Assembly (NCBI RefSeq): GCF_000007605.1
Contig: NC_003361.3
Span: 372,001 to 436,000, forward strand
Direction: 5' to 3'
Length of the DNA: 64,000 nt
Source: Chlamydia caviae GPIC
Lineage (GTDB): Bacteria > Chlamydiota > Chlamydiia > Chlamydiales > Chlamydiaceae
Shown piece by piece: positions 27,288-37,560 of the stretch (position 1 is its first letter; each line of letters begins with the position of its first letter). The position numbers were made by a program, and so were the translations under genes. Below the pieces are notes generated by a model. That model worked only from the letters and a program-made list of their open reading frames with translations, was not told where the DNA came from and did not search any database.

Positions 27288-27764
27288 ATGCCTTTCTATT
27301 GTGAGAGTCAACCTGATTTTTCCTTGTTTTCTCTTTTATCTCCCAATCTTATTATGTTTTTGAATAAAAACTCTCGGGAGGAGATTCTCCAAGATCTTAC
27401 AGATCTTGCGAGTGCCGCCGGCCTACTTGAGAATAAAGAAGAGTTTTTTCAAGCTTTAGTGACTCGTGAAAACATTATGTCCACGGGTATTGGCATGGGG
27501 GTAGCCATCCCCCATGGTAAATTACGTAGTTGTTCTGACTTTTTTATCGCCATAGGTATTCATTCTCAGGGGATTCTCTGGGATGCGATAGACGGAGCTT
27601 TAGTCCGTCTAGTATTTTTGATAGGAGGTCCTGATAACGCTCAAGCTGAGTATCTCAAGCTGTTATCTACATTAACTCTTTCACTTAGAGATGAATCTCG
27701 ACGACAGAAGTTGCTACAAGTAACAACGATTGAAGAAGTTATGAATGTGTTTTTAGGAATGTAG
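27288..27764 (+). CDS. ptsN: PTS EIIA-Ntr-type regulatory protein (PtsN 1)
   Basis: EIIA-Ntr proteins receive phosphate from HPr and regulate rather than transport. The phospho-accepting His is in 'GIGMGVAIPHGKL', preceded by 'FFQALVTRENIMSTG'. ATG 27288 (MPFYCESQ) directly after dut is preferred to an upstream TTG, giving 158 residues. It lacks the DNA-binding extension of its downstream neighbour. Partners HPr and EI are encoded at 9228-11267. Confidence 0.9.
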   Translation: MPFYCESQPDFSLFSLLSPNLIMFLNKNSREEILQDLTDLASAAGLLENKEEFFQALVTRENIMSTGIGMGVAIPHGKLRSCSDFFIAIGIHSQGILWDAIDGALVRLVFLIGGPDNAQAEYLKLLSTLTLSLRDESRRQKLLQVTTIEEVMNVFLGM

Positions 27765-27769
27765 TGGTT

Positions 27770-28450
27770 ATGGATTTAAAATTAGACGAGTTAGCTTCTC
27801 TATTGGATGTTTCTGAAAATACTGTCCGTCGTTGGCTGGATGAGGGAGCTATTCCTAGTTATAGCATGAATAATGAACACAGATTCAATCGAGAAGAAAT
27901 AGAAGATTGGATTTTACATAATCAAGCGCTAATCGGATTGGAACAAGACGAGAAGCAGGATTCAGAGTTTCGCGACCTTTCCTTAAAATATAGCTTGTAT
28001 AAGGCGATTTATCGTGGAGGGATTATCCGCGATGTTACTGTAAACAATAAAGCAGAAGCTTTGCAATATGCCTCTTCTTATATAGCAGAAAAGTTTAATC
28101 TCGACGCCAGCGTTCTTTTTGAAATGCTTTCACATCGAGAAAGTCTCATGTCTACAGGTATAGGAGAGGGCATTGCTCTTCCCCATGCCAAAGATTTTCT
28201 AATCAACGCCTATTACGACGTTGTCGTTCCTATGTTTTTATCAACAAGTATTGACTTCGGTGCTCTTGATGGAAAACCTGTGAGCGTATTGTTCTTCCTT
28301 TTTGCATCCCAAGATAAAAGTCATTTAAATTTAATAAATAAAATCGTCCATCTTGGAATGTCTTTAGAAGCTCGAAGTTTTCTGACAAGCTATCCAGAAA
28401 AAGAGCAGCTTCTTGCCTACATTAAGAATTGGGAATCACAAATCCATTAA
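27770..28450 (+). CDS. Fusion of DNA-binding HTH domain with PTS EIIA-Ntr domain (PtsN 2)
   Basis: 226 residues. Residues about 1-50 form a MerR/excisionase-type helix-turn-helix ('LDELASLLDVSENTVRRWLDEGAIPSY', 'HRFNREEIEDWI'). Residues about 75-226 are an EIIA domain with the phospho-His in 'GIGEGIALPHAKD'. It could couple PTS phosphorylation to transcription directly. It starts five bases after the first ptsN. The architecture is known in chlamydial genomes; its DNA target is unknown to me. Confidence 0.87.
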   Translation: MDLKLDELASLLDVSENTVRRWLDEGAIPSYSMNNEHRFNREEIEDWILHNQALIGLEQDEKQDSEFRDLSLKYSLYKAIYRGGIIRDVTVNNKAEALQYASSYIAEKFNLDASVLFEMLSHRESLMSTGIGEGIALPHAKDFLINAYYDVVVPMFLSTSIDFGALDGKPVSVLFFLFASQDKSHLNLINKIVHLGMSLEARSFLTSYPEKEQLLAYIKNWESQIH

Positions 28451-28548
28451 CTATCAATCTCTATAAAAGATTTGCAACTCCGAGTTGTGAAAAAAGTCCT
28501 ATTGTTGTTATGGTGGTCTTATAGGCTGATCTAGGAGATTATAGCGGC

Positions 28549-29805
28549 ATGATGAGTTCTAAGCGTACTTCGCAACTTGCAATGCTTTCCATTTTGTTAA
28601 CTTTTACTCACTCTGTCGGTTACGCAAGTGCTGCAGTTCCTCCTTTTGAAGTTAGCTCTGTATATTCCGAGGATTCTTTAATTGCTTTGGAAAGCGAACA
28701 AAGCAATCAAAGCAGCCTCAGCCGTAAAGAGAAAAAACTCAATAGGATTCAAGAAGGCAGAGCTGCAAGAAAAGAAGCAAGAAAAGCTGCCGAAGCTAAA
28801 AAAAATGCTAGAGATGCAGCAAGAAAAGCTAAACAGAGTAAAAAACTGTCCTTTTCATTCAATAAGTTGAATCGAAAGCCCAATGTTCAAGCTCAAGCTA
28901 AAGAGCAGAAGGAACAACAAAAAGTCTTTGCCCAACAAGTTAAAGACGGCGTGAATTATTGCCGAGAAAAGCTTGTTGAATATGGAACCGAAAATCTTTT
29001 AACTCGCGGTGGAAGATTTTTTAAAAGACAACACAAAGTTAATAACCCTGATCAAAATACAGTAGCAGCTCCCGAGGCTGCAACTCCAGGGACTTTATTA
29101 AAAGCTAAAGTTGATAGCGAAACAAAAGCTTCTTCAGAAAATAAAGAAGCCATTCAAGTTGTTCATGATATCAAAGACGGTCCAGTACTCCCTATTTTTG
29201 TTCGTCCTGATGTAAAAGTAGTTCATGAAGAGAGAAGTAAACTTATTCAGGATTTAGCTAGAGAACAGAGAATCACTAAGAGGAAATCTTCTAGAGAAGC
29301 TCTCCAGGCTCGTGCAAAGGAAAATAAAATTCTTAGAGATGGGAAGATTACTTCAACACTACGTTATGATGTTGAAAAAGCTGCAGCTGTTAAAGTTAAA
29401 CGCAATGGTTCTGTAAATCCTCAGGTTCGCGCTCAGAAAGCATCCAATACTCGAAGAAGCGCACGTAGTGAACAAAATCAGCAAGAATCAGCACAAAATT
29501 CTGCAGATCAAAAAGAGCAAACTGCTAGCAACACATCTAAGGATGATTTCTACAGAACATCTTCTGCTGCAGGAAATACCAACATAGATAGCTACCTTAA
29601 TGCTAAGCAGTACCGTTGTGATTCTTCTGAGTCAGACTGGCCTTGTTCTTCATGCGTTGCTAAACGTCGTACACATACAAGCATTTCTGTATGTACCATG
29701 GTCGTTACAGTTATAGCTATGATCGTTGGAGCTATTATTATTGCCAATGCATCTGATTCTACCCCAGCTAATGGTGGAACAAATCCTACCCCACCGACTC
29801 CTTAG
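28549..29805 (+). CDS. Secreted or membrane-anchored Lys/Ala/Gln-rich protein, unknown function (CT289 position)
   Basis: 418 residues. A signal peptide (about 1-28, ending YASA) is followed by a highly charged, probably helical region rich in Lys, Ala, Arg and Glu (about 55-115) and a low-complexity middle. Near the C terminus is a Cys cluster ('CDSSESDWPCSSC'), then one membrane helix (about 378-402) and a Thr/Pro-rich tail. The adjacent ATG 28552 is an equal start. A strong terminator follows at once, so it ends its own unit. No enzyme domain is seen. Confidence 0.7.
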   Translation: MMSSKRTSQLAMLSILLTFTHSVGYASAAVPPFEVSSVYSEDSLIALESEQSNQSSLSRKEKKLNRIQEGRAARKEARKAAEAKKNARDAARKAKQSKKLSFSFNKLNRKPNVQAQAKEQKEQQKVFAQQVKDGVNYCREKLVEYGTENLLTRGGRFFKRQHKVNNPDQNTVAAPEAATPGTLLKAKVDSETKASSENKEAIQVVHDIKDGPVLPIFVRPDVKVVHEERSKLIQDLAREQRITKRKSSREALQARAKENKILRDGKITSTLRYDVEKAAAVKVKRNGSVNPQVRAQKASNTRRSARSEQNQQESAQNSADQKEQTASNTSKDDFYRTSSAAGNTNIDSYLNAKQYRCDSSESDWPCSSCVAKRRTHTSISVCTMVVTVIAMIVGAIIIANASDSTPANGGTNPTPPTP

Positions 29806-29840
29806 AATCTCTACTTAGAGTCCTTGCTCTAGTATGAAAG

Positions 29841-29874
29841 AGACAGAACCTTAAGGGGTTCTGTCTTTTTTTTT
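29841..29874 (+). terminator. Strong intrinsic terminator
   Basis: AGACAGAACC and GGTTCTGTCT form a perfect ten-pair stem with a six-base loop, followed by a run of T to 29874. It is the clearest rho-independent terminator in the window, 36 bases after the gene ending at 29805. Confidence 0.92.
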
Positions 29875-29992
29875 ATGTCGATAAGCCCTACTTCAAACAA
29901 GATTTGTTGGTTTTTGCGTTAATTTATATTAATTAATTAGAGTCAAACAATTATCATATAATTAAATCGTTTTATTTATTTTACTTATTATT

Positions 29993-31744
29993 ATGTCTGA
30001 GCCTAAGCCAATATATCAAAGCCCTGCTTTACATCAGGTAGAGATCGGAAAATCATTCTTAGATAGGAATCCGAAAATTGCTAGAACTATGCAAGTTACC
30101 GGAATAGTGCTAGCTGTCTTAGCTATAGTCGCTTCTGTATTTTTGATTACCGTCATGCCTTTAGGTTTACCGATTTCTGTGGCACTGGGTGGAGTCTTGC
30201 TTGGAATTGGTGGAAGTGTATTGTTTACCTCTGTGAGCCATTTAGCTCAAAATATAAAGAGGGCAGTTGTAGAGAATAAACGTCGGAAGCTTTTACTTCA
30301 GGAAAAACGCGAAGGGATAAAGCCAAGAGATGACAACTTAGAAATATTGTGGTCTAAATACCATCATATGGTGGATAAGTTTGCTCATTTAAACATGAGC
30401 ATAGGCAAACATGAAAGAAGTATTCTAAGTCATATGGGTAGGGGAGAGGGAGCCTGGTTTGTAGAGAACCTCAATCAAATTACTAGCGATTACTTAACTT
30501 GTATGAGTTTACTTGAGGGTCGTCGGGCTGTTTATGATCAGGAAGATTATGCGCAGCGCGATGAGAGTTATCCCAGTGTTGCTAGGAAAAATGAACTACT
30601 TATTAGATTAGGAAATAACATCGTTTCTAAATTGTCTAAGGGTGGTGGGGCCTTTTCTTTAAAGATGCAGAGATTAAGCAGCACCATGTCAAAAGTTCAT
30701 ACGGGAATAACTTTAGGTTTGGTCGTTGGAGGCATTGCTGCTGTAGGGGTTATTGCTGCAGTTATCCCCGGAGGGATCTTCGCTCTACCTATGATTATAG
30801 CAGCGGCTATAGGAATCGGTCTTGCTGTTTTAGGTTTGTCCTATGCAATCGAAGCCATATTAGAGCGATCTAAGACAAATAAAAAACAATTACTTAAAGA
30901 TCTAAAGTCCACGATTGATATTCAAGATTTGAAAGATATGACACTAGATCAAACTGTTCTTATGAATATGTTGAAAGTCTCTTTACAAGCCGATCAACAA
31001 ATGACTTTGGATCACAAAGACTTTTACGAGGAGTATAATAGGATACGCGATAATTTGCAGTCCTTAAACGAACACCTCGAAGAACTAGAGTTTAAATACA
31101 AGCATATAAATAATGAGCACAAGCGACGTGCTAAAAGATTAGAAAAAAGGCTTGTGACTCTTTCCGATAAGCAGAATGCCCAAGAGGGTAGCAGTGCCCC
31201 TCAGGGACCTGCTGCTGGTCAATCAGATCTATGGGGTGATACTGCAGGATTTGATGAATTAGTCACTAAAGGTGCAAATGCTGCGCAACGCAGACGAGAA
31301 AATGATCGCCAAGGCAGATCATTTTTAGGCGATTATGGACAGCATTTAGATGCAGATCAGCTAGAATTTGCCTCTGGATGGAGCCCATCAGGAAAACGTG
31401 CTCTTGAAAAAATGTGGTCTGCAAAGCCTGGAATGACTGAAGAAGATTACTTCATTTTATATGAGGATGTAAATAAAGAGCTGACTGCATGTCGCAACGA
31501 TATACAAACTCTGAAAGCATATATTATTTATATGCAGGCGCTCTTTGCTGAAATAAATGCAGGAAGAAGCAGGCTTGAAGTTTACTCAGAAGAGATTATA
31601 GGGATTTGGACGGATGCAAGTAACTATTGCCACAGGATTCTTAATCATCTAGTGGGAATGCAAATGCGGCTGATAGATTGTATAGAATCTAGAGAGATTC
31701 GCCCTGATGTCGGGAATATCTCTCCAGGGCAATTCCCTTACTAA
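29993..31744 (+). CDS. Inc-like protein with two bilobed hydrophobic domains (CT288 position)
   Basis: 583 residues. Two hydrophobic hairpins are seen, about 34-80 ('GIVLAVLAIVASVFLITVMPLG') and about 237-290 ('LGLVVGGIAAVGVIAAVIPGG'). A coiled-coil-prone segment (about 340-395) follows, then a soluble C-terminal domain. Two bilobed motifs in one chain match CT288, an inclusion membrane protein. By family logic the soluble parts face the host cytosol. It has its own terminator at 31754-31786 and follows a terminator, so it is probably monocistronic. Confidence 0.75.
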   Translation: MSEPKPIYQSPALHQVEIGKSFLDRNPKIARTMQVTGIVLAVLAIVASVFLITVMPLGLPISVALGGVLLGIGGSVLFTSVSHLAQNIKRAVVENKRRKLLLQEKREGIKPRDDNLEILWSKYHHMVDKFAHLNMSIGKHERSILSHMGRGEGAWFVENLNQITSDYLTCMSLLEGRRAVYDQEDYAQRDESYPSVARKNELLIRLGNNIVSKLSKGGGAFSLKMQRLSSTMSKVHTGITLGLVVGGIAAVGVIAAVIPGGIFALPMIIAAAIGIGLAVLGLSYAIEAILERSKTNKKQLLKDLKSTIDIQDLKDMTLDQTVLMNMLKVSLQADQQMTLDHKDFYEEYNRIRDNLQSLNEHLEELEFKYKHINNEHKRRAKRLEKRLVTLSDKQNAQEGSSAPQGPAAGQSDLWGDTAGFDELVTKGANAAQRRRENDRQGRSFLGDYGQHLDADQLEFASGWSPSGKRALEKMWSAKPGMTEEDYFILYEDVNKELTACRNDIQTLKAYIIYMQALFAEINAGRSRLEVYSEEIIGIWTDASNYCHRILNHLVGMQMRLIDCIESREIRPDVGNISPGQFPY

Positions 31745-31753
31745 CGCATAGAG

Positions 31754-31786
31754 AGCTCTTCTACTATTTCTTGGGAGAGCTTTTTT
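31754..31786 (+). terminator. Intrinsic terminator after the Inc-like gene
   Basis: AGCTCTTC pairs with the G-rich side ending AGAGCT (stem about eight pairs with one G-T), followed by TTTTT. It overlaps the 3' end of the convergent gene at 31764. Confidence 0.7.
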
Positions 31787-32357
31787 GTTCAATTTTATCC
31801 CAATGATTTAACTGCTCTTTTAGTGTAAGAGCTTGAGAAGAGAGGGGACTATTTTCTTGCCATAGGGCGTATTCCTGACGCTTATCATTCACCATAGAAT
31901 CTAAATTTTTGGACAGATTATGAATCTGCGTTTCTTTTGTAGATATTGCCGTATCATAGTCATTTTGTAGTTTATTGTTTAAGTCCCGCATATGCGGAAT
32001 AAACGTATTCCGTATATTTCCAAATGCTACGCGGAACTTCTCGATAGATTCTACACCTAAATTCGAGATGTCTTGAGAAATTTCTTGGGTCAATGAAGTG
32101 CCAAAAAAATTATTTTTGATAGGCAAGTCTAGAATAAGTGCCACGGAAATTAGTAAAAGGATCATCCCTAAGCTAATACCAAAAATTAGCCAATTACCAT
32201 AGAGTATAGCATAGCTCATTAAAGCGATCATTCCTAAACACGTAAGTACTGAGATAGCAAAACAAACCGTAGTACGTAGTATTAAATTAGCACGATAACT
32301 ATCCCAGGGAAGGAGGAAAACTACTTTTTGATCTGGGGGAATAGGCGTTAATGTCAT
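31764..32357 (-). CDS. Small Inc-like protein, bilobed hydrophobic domain plus coiled coil
   Basis: 197 residues. Adjacent membrane segments at about 28-50 and 55-77 are followed by a helical, coiled-coil-prone C-terminal half ('KLQNDYDTAISTKETQIHNLSKNL'). This is the layout of small inclusion membrane proteins. It lies 11 bases downstream of a similarly built gene (32369-32983), suggesting a duplicated pair with diverged sequence. Function unknown. Confidence 0.7.
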   Translation of the reverse strand: MTLTPIPPDQKVVFLLPWDSYRANLILRTTVCFAISVLTCLGMIALMSYAILYGNWLIFGISLGMILLLISVALILDLPIKNNFFGTSLTQEISQDISNLGVESIEKFRVAFGNIRNTFIPHMRDLNNKLQNDYDTAISTKETQIHNLSKNLDSMVNDKRQEYALWQENSPLSSQALTLKEQLNHWDKIEQKSSPKK

Positions 32358-32368
32358 AGTCTCGTGAC

Positions 32369-32983
32369 TTAGTTTGTTAAATTAGGAGTGGTTGCATCTG
32401 GCACATACATTTCCTGAGACGCATTTGATATTTCCTGCCAGGCACGTAGTTTGACCAGTAGATGATGTTCCTCTTGTTTTAATTGTTCTAGCCGCTGTTC
32501 TTTCCCGATGATCGAGTAAATCAATTTTGAATAGGCATTTTGAAGTAGTTGGAAAGAAGATAATGATGAGGTTTTATTTTTTACGAGGGTTATCGTTTGT
32601 TGGATCTTAGATGGTAGGCACTTAACTAGATAAATCATGCTAATAAGTAGGAGAATACAAACTAATGAAGCGACCATCAAAGTCACCCCACCAATAATTT
32701 CTGGAAGACTAGAAGAAATACAGCCAAAAGCTACCACTACAGCACCCCCAGTCATTGTTCCCATCAAAAGTATAATAGCTAAAATATAAGAGAAAGAGCT
32801 TTGCTTAATAAAAATAGCAACTTTTTTTTGTAATACCGTAGCGTCCTTTTCTACGTTGAAAAGCAAGGAGCATTGGCTAGGCAAGGATAGAAGATCTGGT
32901 GAAATAGAATTAGAAAGACTTAATACCACAGAATTCCTTAAAATATAGTGGTAAAATTTAAAGAATGTATTCATTTTATTCAA
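32369..32983 (-). CDS. Small Inc-like protein, bilobed hydrophobic domain plus coiled coil
   Basis: 204 residues. Membrane segments at about 63-85 and 93-117 are followed by a helical tail with 'SIIGKEQRLEQLKQEEHHLLVKLRAWQE'. Same architecture as its downstream neighbour, but little direct sequence identity is visible. It is divergent from mnmA across 50 bases. No homologue in C. trachomatis comes to mind at this position. Confidence 0.7.
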   Translation of the reverse strand: MNKMNTFFKFYHYILRNSVVLSLSNSISPDLLSLPSQCSLLFNVEKDATVLQKKVAIFIKQSSFSYILAIILLMGTMTGGAVVVAFGCISSSLPEIIGGVTLMVASLVCILLLISMIYLVKCLPSKIQQTITLVKNKTSSLSSFQLLQNAYSKLIYSIIGKEQRLEQLKQEEHHLLVKLRAWQEISNASQEMYVPDATTPNLTN

Positions 32984-33033
32984 GGCGTAACATAAAGTAA
33001 TTCTTTTTAAATTCTTTTCTGTTTTAGTTTTTT

Positions 33034-34116
33034 ATGAATAAAACTGTTGTTGTTGCTATGTCTGGAGGCGTAGATTCCTCCGTAGTTGCCTATTTATTAA
33101 AAACGACCACTCCTTACAAAGTTATCGGTCTCTTTATGAAGAATTGGGAAGAGGAGGATAGCGATGGTCTTTGCTCTACAGCTAAAGATTACGAAGACGT
33201 GGAAAGAGTCGCGGGTCAGTTAGACATTCCCTACTACACAGTATCTTTTGCTAAGGAATACCGTGAGAGGGTTTTCTCTCGTTTCCTTAGAGAATATTCT
33301 AAAGGTTATACGCCTAATCCTGATGTTCTTTGTAATCGTGAAATAAAGTTTGATCTACTTCAAAGAAAAGTCCGTGAATTAGGGGGAGATTTCCTAGCGA
33401 CAGGTCATTACTGTCGCTTATCTTCAGCTGCCGAGGGGAGGCATTTACTTCGGGGGCTAGATCCCCAAAAAGATCAAAGCTATTTCCTATGTGGCACACG
33501 AAGGGAATCTCTCGATAATGTACTTTTCCCTTTAGGGGGTATGACAAAAACAAAAGTACGTGCCATTGCTGAACAAGCTAGATTGGCTACAGCGCAAAAA
33601 AGAGATAGTACGGGGATCTGTTTTATTGGGAAACGTCCATTTAAAAGTTTTCTTGAAAAGTTCGTGCCTAATGTAGAAGGGGATATCGTAGATTACGATT
33701 CTCAGAAAGTTGTAGGCCGACATGAAGGCGCACACTATTACACGATAGGACAACGCCGTGGGTTAGATCTTGGGGGTTCAGAAAAACCTTGTTATGTTGT
33801 TGGCAAAGATATGGAAAAGAACATCGTATATATCGTGCGTGGGGAAGATCATCCTTTGCTATACCAGACCGAACTTACAGCTAAAGAATTGAACTGGTTT
33901 GTATCTCCAGAATCTATAACAAGATGTAGTGCAAAAGTACGCTATCGCTCTGAAGATGAAGAATGTGAAATTCTTCATTCAGATGAGGATAGTGAAGTGC
34001 GTGTACGATTTTCTTCCCCCGTTAAGGCAATTACCCCAGGGCAAACAATTGCCTTTTATGATGGGGAGAAGTGCCTAGGGGGAGGGGTCATAGAAGTTTC
34101 TATGACTCCCCATTAG
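33034..34116 (+). CDS. mnmA: tRNA-specific 2-thiouridylase MnmA
   Basis: Thiolates C2 of the wobble uridine in tRNA-Lys, -Glu and -Gln. It has the PP-loop '[10 protein letters not shown]' (about residues 8-17). The catalytic Cys are in '[12 protein letters not shown]' and '[11 protein letters not shown]', with the C-terminal signature '[10 protein letters not shown]'. 360 residues is usual. The 3' end overlaps convergent clpC by 17 bases. Confidence 0.96.
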
Positions 34117-36640
34117 GTATAGCCGCTGCGACGCTTTCAGTTTCTTGCGCTTCATCGCGTTCAAAAGTAACGCGATCTTCAGAAAGACGAGCACGAAGTT
34201 TTCGTGCTTCTTGACGACAAGACTCCTTAAGCAAAAGTTCTGCAAGAGGATCTTCAAGATACTGCTCAATAACACGACGTAGAGGTCGTGCCCCCATTTC
34301 TGGAGAATGTCCTTTTGTAACCAAGAAAGAAATCACTGAGTCGGGAATACTTAACGCCATTTGGTAATTTTTCAAACGGGAATCCAGTTTGTTAATTTCT
34401 AAATGGATAATTTCAGATAGAGCATCTTTCTCTAAAGGACGGAAGATAACACTTTCATCTAAACGGTTGATAAACTCCGGTTTTAAATGCTTCTTAACAG
34501 CATTCTCGATTTTTTCTTGAATCACTTTATAGTCAAAATTCGATCGAGACCCAAAACCGATTTCTCCGCTTTTCTTAATTAAGTCTGCACCTAAGTTAGA
34601 CGTCATGATAATAATTGCATGACGGAAATCAATCTTACGACCGAAGGAATCTGTGAGACGTCCTTGTTCAAGAATCTGCAACATCAAGTCCATAATATCG
34701 GGGTGCGCTTTCTCAATCTCATCGAATAGAACAACGCAATAAGGCCGACGACGCACTTGCTCAGTAAGATGACCACCTTCCTCATGTCCAACATATCCTG
34801 GAGGTGACCCCATCATTTTCGTAGCTGCAAATTTTTCCATGTATTCAGACATGTCTACTTGAATTAAGGCATCCTCACCGCCAAACATCTCGATAGCAAT
34901 TTGTTGAGCGAGTAATGTTTTCCCGACCCCTGTAGGACCTAAGAATAAGAAGGAACCTGTAGGACGATTAGGATCTTTAATGCCTGTTCTTGAACGACGG
35001 ATAGCACGGCAAATACTTTTTACAGCTTGATCCTGGCCAATGACTTTTTTACGTAGGGTATCTTCTAATTTAAGTAGTTTCTCACTTTCTGCTTCAGTAA
35101 GTCTTGCTGAAGGAATTCCTGTTTGTAAGGAGACCACTTGAGCAACAGCTTCTTCATCTACAGGAATCTGATGCTCTTCTTTATGATTTTCCCATTCTTG
35201 CTTCATATTGGAAAGACGTTCACGAAGCTTTTTCTCCTCATCACGCAATCCTGCAGCTTTCTCGTATTCTTGAGTGCCGATAGCTTGCTCTTTAGCTAGT
35301 TTCGTAGTTTCGATCTCAGCTTCGAGTTTCATTAACTCTGTAGGCTGATCCATGGTATTCACTCGTACGCGTGCTCCAGCTTCATCAAGTAGGTCAATAG
35401 CCTTATCTGGAAGGAAACGCCCATGAACATATTGATCGGATAACGTTGCTGCTGCTTTCAAAGCTTCTTCAGTAATCGCCACGTTGTGATGTTCTTCGTA
35501 TTTCTTCTTCAATCCACGTAGGATTTCTATAGTTTCATCTACACTAGGTGGCTGGACGATAATTTTTTGGAATCTACGTTCTAAAGCAGCATCTTTTTCA
35601 ATGTGCTTGCGATATTCATCAATCGTTGTTGCTCCGATACACTGGATTTCTCCACGCGCTAATGCAGGTTTTAAAATATTTGAAGCATCAATAGCGCCTT
35701 CAGCAGCTCCAGCACCTACAATAGTATGCAGCTCATCGATAAATAAAAGGATGTTTCCATGTTTGCGGACTTCGTCCATAACAGCTTTGATACGTTCTTC
35801 AAATTGCCCACGGTATTTCGTTCCGGCAATCATTAAAGCAAGATCTAAAGTAATCAAACGCTTCTTACGTAAAGTATCGGGCACTTCATTAGAAATAATT
35901 TTCTGTGCTAATCCTTCAACAATAGCCGTTTTCCCTACACCGGCTTCACCGATAAGCACGGGATTGTTTTTTCTTCTACGGCAAAGGATTAAAATTAAAC
36001 GTTCAACTTCTGCAGATCGACCAATAACAGGATCAAGCTTAGACTCGCGAAACATCTCTGTTAAGTCATAGCCATAGGCTTTTAATGCCGATAACTTATC
36101 ACTTTTTTCTCCACCTAAGGCATGACCTAAAGAGGAAGATTTAGAAGAAGAAGAGGAACTTCCTCGAGGATTAGAAGAAGATGAAGGAGGAAGTTGAAGA
36201 TTGAATGTTTCGAGCTCTTTAAGAATTTCTTTGCGAACTTCTCTAGGATCAATATGTAAATTTTCTAGAACTTGTAAAGCAACACCGTCAGCCTGATTTA
36301 AAATCCCTAAAAGAAGATGCTCGGTACCTACATAATTGTGTTCTAAAACCCCGGCTTCTTCATTTGCAGATTCAAAAGATTTTTTCACCCTCCCAGTAAG
36401 GGCAGGGTCGCCATAGACTTGAATTTCTGGGCCGTAGCCAATTAGTCTCTCGACTTCTTGCTTTGCCGTATCGAAGTCTACCCCTAAATTACGCAATACA
36501 TTTACAGCTACTCCTTGGCCTAATTTGAGTAGGCCTAAGAGTATATGCTCTGTGCCTAGATAGTTATGATTTAACCTCTGAGCTTCTTTTTTAGCCAATT
36601 TAATGACCTGTTTGGCTCTGTTAGTAAACTTCTCAAACAT
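34100..36640 (-). CDS. clpC: ATP-dependent Clp protease ATP-binding subunit ClpC
   Basis: AAA+ unfoldase feeding ClpP. Two N-terminal Clp repeats with '[11 protein letters not shown]' and '[11 protein letters not shown]' are followed by a Ser-rich linker (about residues 150-175). AAA1 has Walker A 'GEAGVGKT', an inserted UVR-type coiled region ('[19 protein letters not shown]') marks ClpC, and AAA2 has 'GPTGVGKT' and '[11 protein letters not shown]'. 846 residues. AGGT lies upstream of the ATG. A long antisense frame inside it is only a shadow. Confidence 0.97.
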
Positions 36641-36843
36641 AAAAACCTGAAAGACCGGGTAGAACTTTCCTTAAGCATATACGAAATTTAAAATAATGAT
36701 GCAACTCTTCGATAAATAGATAAAGTATTACCGAGAAGAAAGAATTTTTTTCACAAAAATAGTAAAGAATCCTCCTCCTATGCTATACTGTTTCTACATT
36801 TTTTAACGAATGCTTCACCCCCGAAATATCCCCCCATTTCATT

Positions 36844-37560
36844 ATGGCTATGCGCATAGTAGATTCCGGAAAAGGAAGTTCTGAGGCCCATATGGCCCGA
36901 GACAAGTATTTGCTAGAACACCTCAAAAAAGGGGAGGTAATCCTTCATCTCTATGAGTGGGATAGTCAATACCCGCTCACTTACGGCTATTTTATGCGCC
37001 CAGAAAAATTTTTAGTTGACAATAGGGCTGCGCTAGGCATGGACGCTGCTGCCCGACCTACGGGAGGGGGGTTTGTTTTTCATCACGGGGATTATGCATT
37101 TTCGTTATTAATGTCATCGGAACATCCTAGGTATGCGCCAACTGTTTTGGAGAATTACTATACTGTGAATCAGATGGTGTTACAGGTTTTGAATAAGGTT
37201 TTCCGTATTAAGGGCTCGCTTTCTTTTGACGAGGATGTGCACCACCCCCAGACGTCTAATTTTTGTATGGCTAAAGCGTCAAAATACGATGTTTTAATGG
37301 GAGATAAGAAAATCGGTGGTGCTGCTCAGCGTACTGTAAAACAAGGATTCTTACACCAAGGGTCGGTATTCTTGTCGGGAAGTTCCTTAGAGTTTTATCA
37401 AAAGTTTCTTTTGCCTGAGGTTATGGATGTTATCGCCTCTGCGATTGAGAAACGAGCATTTTTCCCTCTGGGTCTGTCAGCACCTTCTTCAGATCTTTCA
37501 GAGGCAAGAAAGGAAATAAAAGAGGGGTTAATTCAAATGTTTTCAAGTGGCCATCTATGA
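36844..37560 (+). CDS. lplA: Lipoate-protein ligase A-like protein
   Basis: Attaches lipoate to lipoyl domains of 2-oxoacid dehydrogenases or GcvH. The 'RPTGGGFVFHHGDYAFSLL' segment is the RRxGGGxVxHD-like substrate motif, and 'KYDVLMGDKKIGGAAQR' with its Lys is the second family block. At 238 residues it lacks the C-terminal accessory domain of E. coli LplA. No clear ribosome-binding site precedes ATG 36844. The stop overlaps the next ATG by four bases. A lipoyl acceptor gene lies 3.6 kb downstream. Confidence 0.85.
   Translation: MAMRIVDSGKGSSEAHMARDKYLLEHLKKGEVILHLYEWDSQYPLTYGYFMRPEKFLVDNRAALGMDAAARPTGGGFVFHHGDYAFSLLMSSEHPRYAPTVLENYYTVNQMVLQVLNKVFRIKGSLSFDEDVHHPQTSNFCMAKASKYDVLMGDKKIGGAAQRTVKQGFLHQGSVFLSGSSLEFYQKFLLPEVMDVIASAIEKRAFFPLGLSAPSSDLSEARKEIKEGLIQMFSSGHL

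Noticed and set aside
35601..36071. 156-residue plus-strand open frame
   Set aside because: Lies wholly antisense to the well-conserved clpC coding sequence and resembles no protein; a shadow of its codon use.
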